15,997 nucleotides of DNA from Clostridiales bacterium (GTDB lineage Bacteria; Bacillota; Clostridia; Tissierellales; Sedimentibacteraceae): positions 6,823-22,819 of the forward strand of contig DNNJ01000260.1 of NCBI GenBank assembly GCA_003487955.1, written 5' to 3'. Positions 1-5,815 of the stretch are shown piece after piece. A program made the position numbers and the translations under genes. The notes below the pieces were generated by a model. The model did no database searches, was not told the origin of the DNA, and saw only the letters and a program-made list of their open reading frames with translations. The first letter of the stretch is position 1. Each line of letters opens with the position of its first letter.

Positions 1-40
1 TTGGGAATTCGTTGCGAATGACCTACCAGCCATTTATTAG

Positions 41-100
41 AGGTATGGGGACACACCTCCCTGTTTAGGGAAAGTCTCTGTTAGTAGAAGGAATGTCCCC
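41..100. repeat. Nested inverted repeat, probable edge of a REP-like or transposase-associated element
   Basis: Two perfect inverted repeats are nested here. The outer arms are GGGGACA at 47-53 and TGTCCCC at 94-100. Inside lies TCCCT (58-62) GTTT AGGGA (67-71), a 5-bp stem with a four-base loop. AGGT (41-44) can alternatively pair with ACCT (55-58). From memory, GGGGACA/TGTCCCC-rich structured DNA of this kind often flanks REP-associated or IS200-like transposase genes in Clostridia. No transposase is visible, so this is either the end of an element lying mostly left of the window or a solo remnant. The rest of 1-135 has no gene. Confidence 0.5.
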
Positions 101-135
101 AAATCAGGTCTCAGAAAAATGGGGTTAGGGCATCT

Positions 136-1185
136 TTAATTTGAAATAGCTAATTTCTCTTTCTTAAATTTGTTCTTTAACACAGTGTATGTTAAACAAG
201 AAATCACCGTAATAGGTATTACCGTAAACGTATTAAGGATTATTTTATGTGTAACCGATAAAAAGTTGTTTTCTGCATATATAATCATAATCGCCAAAAC
301 CAACGGATGCATTAAATAAATATAGTATGAGCTTTGTCCAAATACTTTAATGAAGCTGTAAATATTTTTTAATTTATCCTTCATTAATAAACCTATTAAA
401 TATACAAAAAACAATGACATGGATGAAAATAGAAACCATGCAAGGGTAGATGCCGCAGAGTTGTAATAGGATGCAACTGTGTAAATAATACTCATCATTA
501 TATACCCTGAAATAATAAATAATTTATTTTTCTTAATCCATGTAAAATAATTATTATATTCCAAAGTAATATATATACCCAACATATAAAATGCCATGTA
601 TTTCAAAAATATTCTGTCCGACAAATTAAATCTTATGAATTCAGCACACAGATATGTTATTATTCCTGCAAATATCAGTATTGTTACTTTCTTTTCAGAG
701 TTTTTCAGAATAAAATAAAATATTGGACCTATAATGTACATCTGTATAATAATTATTACAAAATATAAATGATATGACATTGTACCCTGCAAAACACTTT
801 TCACAAAAAATTTAATATCAATTGCGTAATATCCAAAATATATATAAGCCGCGTAATAAATAATACACCACACAAAATACGCAACAATTACTTTAGAAAG
901 TCTTTTTTTGAGAAATTCCATGTACTTAAATTCACGGTTTTTGTAGCCATAGCTGTAAAAGCTTGTTACTCCGCTTAGAAGTATAAAGACAGGTGTAGTA
1001 AATTTTAAACTTCTATTTACAATAAGCATCAGCATATACGGAAAGCTTCCATGAATGTATTCTTCAACTCCTGTTGCTGTTATATGAACTATCATAACCG
1101 CAAAACATGCAATAAATCTCATATAGTCTAATTCATACAGCTTGTCTTTTTTTTCAATGATTTGTTCCGCAGCGGTTGGCGACAT
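136..1185 (-). CDS. Acyltransferase family 3 (OafA/WecH-type) integral membrane protein
   Basis: A predicted 349-residue polytopic membrane protein of the acyltransferase-3 family, which moves acetyl or other acyl groups onto extracytoplasmic sugars, cell-wall glycans or small molecules. The N-terminal segment has ELDYMRFIACFAVMIVH, giving the family's Arg-x10-His arrangement (R23, H34). About ten hydrophobic helices follow, and the sequence ends in a Lys-rich tail (KNKFKKEKL). The reading frame stays open to 1314, but I prefer the ATG at 1185. It has an AAGAGTG-like ribosome binding site, begins just before the conserved domain, and lies downstream of a good promoter (1214-1242) that is inside the longer reading. 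The acceptor substrate cannot be told from sequence. It diverges from a small XRE regulator that may control it (inference). Confidence 0.85.
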   Translation of the reverse strand: MSPTAAEQIIEKKDKLYELDYMRFIACFAVMIVHITATGVEEYIHGSFPYMLMLIVNRSLKFTTPVFILLSGVTSFYSYGYKNREFKYMEFLKKRLSKVIVAYFVWCIIYYAAYIYFGYYAIDIKFFVKSVLQGTMSYHLYFVIIIIQMYIIGPIFYFILKNSEKKVTILIFAGIITYLCAEFIRFNLSDRIFLKYMAFYMLGIYITLEYNNYFTWIKKNKLFIISGYIMMSIIYTVASYYNSAASTLAWFLFSSMSLFFVYLIGLLMKDKLKNIYSFIKVFGQSSYYIYLMHPLVLAIMIIYAENNFLSVTHKIILNTFTVIPITVISCLTYTVLKNKFKKEKLAISN

Positions 1186-1213
1186 TTCATCACTCTTTCT
1201 TAATATTTTGACT

Positions 1214-1242
1214 ATTTTAACATTTATGCAAAAGAAAAGCAA
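1214..1242 (-). promoter_or_regulatory. Sigma-A-like promoter for the acyltransferase gene
   Basis: On the minus strand, TTGCTT (1237-1242) and TAAAAT (1214-1219) are separated by 17 bases, with a TG extension just upstream of the -10. Transcription would start near 1207, about 20 bases before the ATG at 1185. This is the main argument against the longer reading that starts at 1314. Confidence 0.6.
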
Positions 1243-1359
1243 ATATACTTGGAAATCTATAAATATGTATTCACAAATATTATAATTACTCATTTCCAGC
1301 GATAAACGATACATTGCAACGTTATTTTATAGATTTATTTGTAATTTTATTAAATTTCT

Positions 1360-1399
1360 ACGTTTTAGCGTATACGTTTTAACGAAATTGTGTTATAAT
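1360..1399 (+). promoter_or_regulatory. Extended -10 promoter and putative operator of the XRE regulator
   Basis: TGTTATAAT at 1391-1399 is an extended -10 element; there is no good -35, as expected for this type. Directly upstream are two exact copies of ACGTTTTA (1360-1367 and 1374-1381), 14 bases apart. An 8-base palindrome, CGTATACG (1369-1376), and a CGTT-TT-AACG inverted repeat (1375-1384) also lie here. Repeats in the -35 zone of a small repressor gene suggest an autoregulatory operator; that role is inference. Confidence 0.5.
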
Positions 1400-1435
1400 T
1401 ACCTCATGATTTTTTATTCCATTGGGGGTGACGAA

Positions 1436-1678
1436 ATGGTTGTAAGAGAAGCTGTAATAAATAGAATAAATGAAATTTGTGACGACAAAGGCATGGCCGT
1501 AAATAAGCTTGCAAACTTATCGGGCATTACACCATCTACAGTTTACAGTGTATTTGACAGCGAGAGAAAAGATATAGGAATTGTGCTTATAAAAAAGATT
1601 TGTGATGGCTTTGACATAACATTGGAGGAATTCTTTTCTTCTGAGCTGTTCAAAACTTTGGAGCAAGAATTAGTTTAA
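1436..1678 (+). CDS. Small XRE/Cro-CI family helix-turn-helix regulator
   Basis: An 80-residue protein that is almost entirely one Cro/CI-type DNA-binding domain. The helix-turn-helix spans about residues 22-41 (VNKLANLSGITPSTVYSVF), followed by the usual third-helix and C-terminal pattern (IKKICDGFDITLEEFF). There is no effector or dimerisation domain beyond it. The frame is open from a TTG at 1388, but that codon lies upstream of the -10 element. The ATG at 1436 has a GGGGGTG ribosome binding site seven bases away, so I start there. It is divergent from the acyltransferase gene and likely represses its own promoter through the repeats at 1360-1384, and perhaps the acyltransferase promoter too (inference). 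Confidence 0.85.
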   Translation: MVVREAVINRINEICDDKGMAVNKLANLSGITPSTVYSVFDSERKDIGIVLIKKICDGFDITLEEFFSSELFKTLEQELV

Positions 1679-1690
1679 AGAAGGTAGAAA

Positions 1691-1717
1691 TCAAAATAGC
1701 GAGGATACCTCGCTATT
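1691..1717 (-). terminator. Rho-independent terminator after yaaL, possibly bidirectional
   Basis: A perfect 10-bp stem, AATAGCGAGG (1695-1704) and CCTCGCTATT (1708-1717), encloses a three-base loop. It begins right after the stop codon of the minus-strand gene (1718-1720). Read on the minus strand it is followed by TTTTGATTTC, a fair U-rich tail. On the plus strand the tail is poorer, but the hairpin also sits 17 bases past the XRE gene's stop and could serve both. Confidence 0.75.
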
Positions 1718-1966
1718 CTATATTAAACTATTGCTTTTATATTGCTTTAAAAGATATATATACTTTTGTTCTGCAGCCTCTACCTTATATATTGCATAAT
1801 CCACTAAATCAGGCTGTGAAACATTTTCAAAGATATTTTTTGCATCTTCCCATTCCTTTTTTGCGTTTTCAATATTTATAAACATTTCGTCGTCTTCAGG
1901 TTTATTTTTTTGTTTAAAATTTTCTAATATATTTTTAATACTTACCTTTTTTTGAATATCATTCAT
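1718..1966 (-). CDS. yaaL: YaaL-like DUF2508 family protein
   Basis: An 82-residue acidic, helical protein. The stretch from about residue 30 to 76 (KKEWEDAKNIFE, then DLVDYAIYKVEAAEQKYIYLL) resembles the DUF2508/YaaL family, about 75-90 residues long and of unknown function. In Bacillus subtilis yaaL sits in dnaX-yaaK-recR-yaaL-bofA, and here the gene is on the same strand about 2.9 kb downstream of recR, which supports the assignment. A strong GGAGG site precedes the ATG at 1966. A TATAAT lies at 1990-1995 without a convincing -35, so it may have its own weak promoter or be read through from ogt. A strong hairpin follows the stop. The family call is by recognition, not by search. Confidence 0.7.
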   Translation of the reverse strand: MNDIQKKVSIKNILENFKQKNKPEDDEMFINIENAKKEWEDAKNIFENVSQPDLVDYAIYKVEAAEQKYIYLLKQYKSNSLI

Positions 1967-2049
1967 GGGAAAAACCTCCTATCCGTATTATTATAGACAG
2001 GATGTTCCTTTTTATTCCTAAAATCCCAAAAATAATTTGCGTGAAGTTT

Positions 2050-2514
2050 TTATAAATTATTATTTTCAAGTTTTAACAAATACTCTTTTATTTCTATGCC
2101 TCCCCCGTATCCTATGAGCTTACCGTTTTTGCCTATTACTCTATGGCAGGGAATAATAATTGAAATGGGATTACGGTTGTTTGCCATGCCTACAGCTCTG
2201 CATGCTTTTTCATTGCCCACTGAAACGGCAATATCCTTATAGCTTACGGTCTTGCCGTAAGGAATAGTCTTAAGAGCATTCCACACACTTTGCTGAAATT
2301 CCGTACCGGATGGAGATATTGGCAGCTCAAAAGACTTCCTTTCGCCTCTTAAATATTCTTCTATCTGTTTATGTGCTTCCTTTATTAGAGGAGTTTCATT
2401 TACTTTAATATCATGCAGCTCCTCGTTTTTAAAAAAAACATTTGTTATAAAGCTGCCGTCCTCTGCAATACCTATTTTACCGATATCTGAATCATAATAA
2501 AATACACTTTTCAT
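2050..2514 (-). CDS. ogt: Methylated-DNA--protein-cysteine S-methyltransferase
   Basis: A 154-residue suicide DNA-repair protein that moves the alkyl group from O6-alkylguanine (or O4-alkylthymine) to its own cysteine. The active-site motif IIPCHRVIG is present, with C123 as acceptor. The DNA-binding helix-turn-helix region (GTEFQQSVWNALKTIPYGKTVSYKDIA) and the family's GYGGG and LL.LE tail are also seen. Length and motifs match Ogt-type single-domain enzymes rather than Ada. The frame extends to a GTG at 2547, but the ATG at 2514 has an excellent GAGGAGG site directly upstream. It lies 65 bases after csaA on the same strand with no clear promoter between, so cotranscription is likely. Confidence 0.93.
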   Translation of the reverse strand: MKSVFYYDSDIGKIGIAEDGSFITNVFFKNEELHDIKVNETPLIKEAHKQIEEYLRGERKSFELPISPSGTEFQQSVWNALKTIPYGKTVSYKDIAVSVGNEKACRAVGMANNRNPISIIIPCHRVIGKNGKLIGYGGGIEIKEYLLKLENNNL

Positions 2515-2579
2515 AATTCCTCCTCTTATTATCTCCTTCTCACACACTCGTTACACAATTTTATTCACTCCACACATCT

Positions 2580-2909
2580 TTATCCTAATTTATCGCCCTT
2601 TTTAACTTTTTGGTCAGGCTGAATCAAGACTACTCCCTTCTCTGTGTAAACCCCCAACACAAGCACTTCAGACATAAAATCCGCAATTTGTCTTGGAGGA
2701 AAATTCACAACTCCCAAAACCTGTTTGCCTACAAGCTCATCTGCTTCATAAATCTCCGTTATCTGAGCGCTTGAATTTTTAGTTCCGATTTCATCTCCAA
2801 AATCAACAATCAGTTTATAAGCAGGTTTTCTTGCCTTTTCAAAGTTTTTTGCTTCTATTATTTCTCCCACCCTGATATCCAACTTCATAAAATCATCAAA
2901 TGTTGCCAT
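2580..2909 (-). CDS. csaA: CsaA-type tRNA-binding domain protein (export-related chaperone)
   Basis: A 109-residue protein made of one EMAP/tRNA-binding OB-fold. It starts with the family's FDDFMKLDIRVGEI and carries AYKLIVDFG, SSAQIT, GKQVLGVVNFPPRQIADFMSEVLVLG and the C-terminal region GVVLIQPD...KKGDKLG. This matches Bacillus CsaA (about 110 residues), a homodimer reported to have chaperone and export-related activity and to resemble the tRNA-binding domain of methionyl-tRNA synthetase. The ATG at 2909 has a GGAG site and begins only eight bases after tdk ends, so tdk and csaA are almost certainly one transcript. Nothing unusual is seen. Confidence 0.92.
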   Translation of the reverse strand: MATFDDFMKLDIRVGEIIEAKNFEKARKPAYKLIVDFGDEIGTKNSSAQITEIYEADELVGKQVLGVVNFPPRQIADFMSEVLVLGVYTEKGVVLIQPDQKVKKGDKLG

Positions 2910-2917
2910 ATAAACTC

Positions 2918-3559
2918 CTATTTATTTTTCTTTTTTAATTTTTCATATCTTATTATCAAATCTTCTCCTTTTTCTCTATAAGGCATAACCTTTCCTTCCT
3001 TATAGTGCTTCCTGCAAAGAGGTATGTAGCTTTCGTTGCCTCCGATAAAAATTTGCTCCCCGGTATATACTACTTTGCCGTCCACAATACGGGCATTAGT
3101 CAAGGCTTTTTTACCGCACCAGCAAATGGTTTTCATTTCTTCTATTTTATCGGCTAATGCCAAAAGCCAGTAGGAGCCTTCGAATAACTCATTTCTGAAA
3201 TCAGCTCTCAATCCGTAACACATAACGGGTATATTCAGCTCATCAACTACATCAGTAAGCTCTTGTACATGATGTTTTTTCAGAAACTGACATTCATCGA
3301 TTATAACAGCATCAACACCGAATATATCATTATATTCCTTGACAATTTCAAAAATATTCATATCCTCATCAACAGATATAGCCCTTCTGCTAAGCCCCAT
3401 TCTCGAAGCAACAACTCCTGCTTCTGCAAATCTGTTATCAAGTGAAGATGTAAATATTAATGGGTTTTGTCCTCTTTCTTCATAATTAAATGCTACCTTT
3501 TGTACTTCTATACTCTTTCCCGCACCCATGGTGCTGTATCTGAAATAAAGCTGTGCCAT
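2918..3559 (-). CDS. tdk: Thymidine kinase, type II (TK1-like)
   Basis: A 213-residue cytosolic enzyme that phosphorylates thymidine (and deoxyuridine) with ATP in pyrimidine salvage. The P-loop is STMGAGKS (residues 9-16). The Walker B/catalytic segment is IIDECQFL with E89, the expected general base. The lasso-domain zinc ligands appear as C146, C148 (CWC), C182 and H185 (CRKH). The [20 protein letters not shown] block is typical of type II enzymes. A strong AAAGGAGAA site precedes the ATG at 3559. The leader contains a possible promoter and overlapping hairpins (3590-3627). It is followed after eight bases by csaA. Confidence 0.95.
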   Translation of the reverse strand: MAQLYFRYSTMGAGKSIEVQKVAFNYEERGQNPLIFTSSLDNRFAEAGVVASRMGLSRRAISVDEDMNIFEIVKEYNDIFGVDAVIIDECQFLKKHHVQELTDVVDELNIPVMCYGLRADFRNELFEGSYWLLALADKIEEMKTICWCGKKALTNARIVDGKVVYTGEQIFIGGNESYIPLCRKHYKEGKVMPYREKGEDLIIRYEKLKKKNK

Positions 3560-3602
3560 AATTCTCCTTTCATTTTATCTTCCAAGGGTTTACATAAAAG
3601 CA

Positions 3603-3630
3603 ATTATGTAATCCTTATGTTCGGATTCAA
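3603..3630 (-). promoter_or_regulatory. Possible promoter for tdk-csaA-ogt
   Basis: TTGAAT (3625-3630) and CATAAT (3603-3608) are 16 bases apart on the minus strand. The -10 falls within an 8-bp inverted repeat (TTACATAA 3590-3597 and TTATGTAA 3604-3611). The match is moderate, and the genes may also be read from the promoter at 4735-4763. Confidence 0.35.
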
Positions 3631-3644
3631 GGGAGATATTTCTG

Positions 3645-4694
3645 CTAAACTAAATCTAATTTTAAATCGCCATCTTTAATCCAGCCAATTTTTCTTAAAA
3701 TACTGCCGATGATAGGTGTAAGAACCACAGGAATTCCTATGTATAATATTAATATTCCCAACCATACTTTCATCCCTCCGCCCATGGTATTTAATGTTTC
3801 AATTATTCCTACCAGCCCGCTGGTCCCCATACCTGCACCTATGGGGCTGTTTTCCATTTTGAACAAAACCGTTGCCATAGGACCGGTAACAGCAGATACG
3901 ATTATAGCAGGTATCCAGCACTTTGGATTCCTCACAAGATTTGGCACCTGCAGCATTGATGTTCCTAATCCTTGAGCAGCGACTCCTCCCCAGCCGTTAT
4001 CCCTAAAACTCAAAAATGCAAATCCAACCATATGAGCACAGCATCCGGCAGTTGCTGCTCCTGCAGCTATGCCTGAGAGACCAAGCATCATACAAAGGGC
4101 TGCACTGCTTATAGGCAGTGTTAATACTATACCTACTACAACTGAAACTAATATGCCCATCAAAAAAGGTCTCAGGGTTGTAGCATACATTATAAATTCG
4201 CCGGTTGCAGTCATAAATGCTCCTATTGCAGGTCCTACCAGGGAAGCAATTAAAACACCTGCAATAATCGTAACAGCCGGGGTAAGAATAATATCTATTT
4301 TTGTTTCTTTTGAAACCAATTTACCAAATTCAGCTCCCACCAAGGCGCCGCAAAAAGCACCTGCAGGCCCTCCTAACATATTGCCTGCCGTTCCTGTAAT
4401 TGTAGATGCAAACAATACTAAAGGCGGAGCCTTTAATCCATAAGCTACAGCAACACCAATTGCTGCTCCCGTCATCTGACTACAAATAGGCCATACTGTT
4501 TCAGTTAAAAAAGAAATTCCAAACTTTTTGCCAATGGTATTGAGAATTGTACCTATCAGCAAGGATGCGAAAAGACCGTAAGCCATTAAACCCAATGCTT
4601 CAATCAGGTATCTTTGAATAGAAATCTCAATATTCTTTTTTCTTAGAAAACTTTTAAATTTTGAACCATTTTCCGGTTCGTTTTTTTTACTCAT
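3645..4694 (-). CDS. PTS_EIIC_2-type integral membrane protein (putative transporter)
   Basis: A 349-residue, Gly/Ala-rich polytopic membrane protein with about nine or ten hydrophobic segments. Typical stretches are GTAGNMLGGPAGAFCGALVG, GIAAGAATAGCCAHMVGF and IGAGMGTSGLVGI. The overall look is of the PTS_EIIC_2 family (orphan EIIC-like permeases, annotated as PTS sugar transporter subunit IIC). Substrate is unknown, and no EIIA, EIIB or HPr gene is in the window, so phosphotransferase-coupled transport should not be assumed. The first ATG (4700) directly abuts the AGAGGG site with no spacing; the second, at 4694, is six bases away and is preferred. A promoter at 4735-4763 makes it independent of the dnaX-recR operon. 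It ends 85 bases before tdk. Confidence 0.75.
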   Translation of the reverse strand: MSKKNEPENGSKFKSFLRKKNIEISIQRYLIEALGLMAYGLFASLLIGTILNTIGKKFGISFLTETVWPICSQMTGAAIGVAVAYGLKAPPLVLFASTITGTAGNMLGGPAGAFCGALVGAEFGKLVSKETKIDIILTPAVTIIAGVLIASLVGPAIGAFMTATGEFIMYATTLRPFLMGILVSVVVGIVLTLPISSAALCMMLGLSGIAAGAATAGCCAHMVGFAFLSFRDNGWGGVAAQGLGTSMLQVPNLVRNPKCWIPAIIVSAVTGPMATVLFKMENSPIGAGMGTSGLVGIIETLNTMGGGMKVWLGILILYIGIPVVLTPIIGSILRKIGWIKDGDLKLDLV

Positions 4695-4734
4695 ACTCAT
4701 CCCTCTAATAGTAGTTTATATTCTTATAACTTAT

Positions 4735-4763
4735 ATTCTAAGACTTTTTCTCCATAAATTCAA
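4735..4763 (-). promoter_or_regulatory. Promoter for the EIIC-like gene
   Basis: TTGAAT (4758-4763) and TAGAAT (4735-4740) have an exact 17-base spacer on the minus strand, downstream of the recR terminator and about 40 bases before the start codon. This makes the EIIC-like gene and perhaps tdk-csaA-ogt a separate transcription unit. Confidence 0.55.
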
Positions 4764-4840
4764 TTGTATTTTCCCGAACTTTAATTTTACCGATTGATTA
4801 TAGATAGAAAAGTTTCAAGGGCTAATCTTTCGGTTAAAAG

Positions 4841-4867
4841 ACGAAAAAGCATGAACTTTCATGCTTT
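4841..4867 (-). terminator. Rho-independent terminator of the dnaX-ebfC-recR operon
   Basis: AAAGCATGA (4846-4854) pairs with TCATGCTTT (4859-4867) around a four-base loop. On the minus strand the stem starts immediately after the recR stop codon (4868-4870) and runs into TTTTTCGTCTTTT, a good U-rich tail. Confidence 0.8.
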
Positions 4868-5464
4868 CTACATTTCTCTTCTGCCTTCCATTGCTCTCAT
4901 GAGAGTTACTTCGTCGGCATATTCTATGTCTCCGCCTACCGGGATTCCGTGGGCTATGCGGGTTACCTTTATTCCAATGGGTTTTATGAGGCGGGATATA
5001 TAAACAGCCGTTGCTTCCCCTTCAATTGTGGGATTGGTTGCTAAAATTACTTCTTTTATATCTGTATTAAGCCTTGATATTAAACTTTTAATATTAATTT
5101 CATCAGGACCGATTCCATCAAGAGGAGAAATTGTTCCATGAAGAACATGGTAGACACCTTTGTACTCCTTGGTCCGCTCCATGGCTAAAATATCTCTTGC
5201 ATCTTCAACAACACATATGGTTGATCGGTCTCTCTTTAAACTGCTGCAAATGCTGCACAGTTCACTTTCCGTTAAGTTTCCGCATGTTTGACAATGTTTT
5301 GTATGCTTTTTGGCATTGACTATTGCTTTTGCCAGCTCCACAACGTCGCTGCCCTCCATTTCCAAAATATGAAAGGCAAGCCGTTGAGCAGATTTTCTAC
5401 CTATTCCCGGAAGTTTTGCCAGTTCTTCTATAAGTTTCGTAATAGGCGCTGTGTAATGCTCCAT
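4868..5464 (-). CDS. recR: Recombination mediator RecR
   Basis: A 198-residue protein that works with RecO (RecF pathway) to load RecA on SSB-coated single-stranded DNA in gap repair. Domains in order: the N-terminal helix-hairpin-helix ([17 protein letters not shown], about 18-34), a four-cysteine zinc finger (C58, C61, C70, C73), a Toprim domain with E87 in VVEDARDI, then [18 protein letters not shown] and [19 protein letters not shown], and the C-terminal [21 protein letters not shown]. Length and motifs are standard. The ATG at 5464 overlaps the last base of the ebfC stop (TAATG), so translation is coupled. It is the last gene before the terminator at 4841-4867. Confidence 0.97.
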   Translation of the reverse strand: MEHYTAPITKLIEELAKLPGIGRKSAQRLAFHILEMEGSDVVELAKAIVNAKKHTKHCQTCGNLTESELCSICSSLKRDRSTICVVEDARDILAMERTKEYKGVYHVLHGTISPLDGIGPDEINIKSLISRLNTDIKEVILATNPTIEGEATAVYISRLIKPIGIKVTRIAHGIPVGGDIEYADEVTLMRAMEGRREM

Positions 5465-5814
5465 TACATTAACCCCGGTATGTTTACTCCGCCTGTTACT
5501 TTTTTCATTTCGCTTTCCATCATTTCATCAGCTTTTCTGAAAGCTTCATTAATGGCAGCCACAATCATATCTTCAAGCATTTCCACGTCATCCTTATCTA
5601 CTACTTCCGGATCTATTTTAAGTTCAAGCAAGTTTTTCTTGCCGTCTACCTTAACAGAAACAGCTCCTCCCCCTGATGTTGCTTCCACTTCTCTTTGTTC
5701 AAGTTCTTTTTGCATATCTTCCATTTGTTTTTGCATTTTTTGAACCTGTTTCATCATATTGTTCATGTTTCCGCCGCCGGGCATACCCATAGGCATTTTT
5801 CTACCTTTTGCCAT
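5464..5814 (-). CDS. ebfC: YbaB/EbfC family nucleoid-associated protein
   Basis: A 116-residue protein of the YbaB/EbfC (YaaK) family, small dimeric DNA-binding proteins found next to dnaX and recR in many bacteria. A Met/Gly-rich N-terminus ([18 protein letters not shown]) is followed by the coiled helix [20 protein letters not shown], a [26 protein letters not shown] beta core and the helix [20 protein letters not shown], ending with the usual [14 protein letters not shown] site lies inside the end of dnaX, and the ATG follows the dnaX stop after one base. recR overlaps its stop, so dnaX-ebfC-recR is a tightly coupled operon. Confidence 0.95.
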   Translation of the reverse strand: MAKGRKMPMGMPGGGNMNNMMKQVQKMQKQMEDMQKELEQREVEATSGGGAVSVKVDGKKNLLELKIDPEVVDKDDVEMLEDMIVAAINEAFRKADEMMESEMKKVTGGVNIPGLM

Positions 5815-5815
5815 T

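Noticed and set aside
1186..1314. N-terminal extension of 43 residues on the acyltransferase
   Set aside because: It spans the likely promoter (1214-1242), has no good ribosome binding site, and precedes the conserved domain start.
4069..4443. 124-residue open frame on the plus strand opposite the EIIC-like gene
   Set aside because: It is antisense to a well-supported membrane protein, is Pro/Ala/Thr-rich in the way expected of such shadows, and has no ribosome binding site that I can see.
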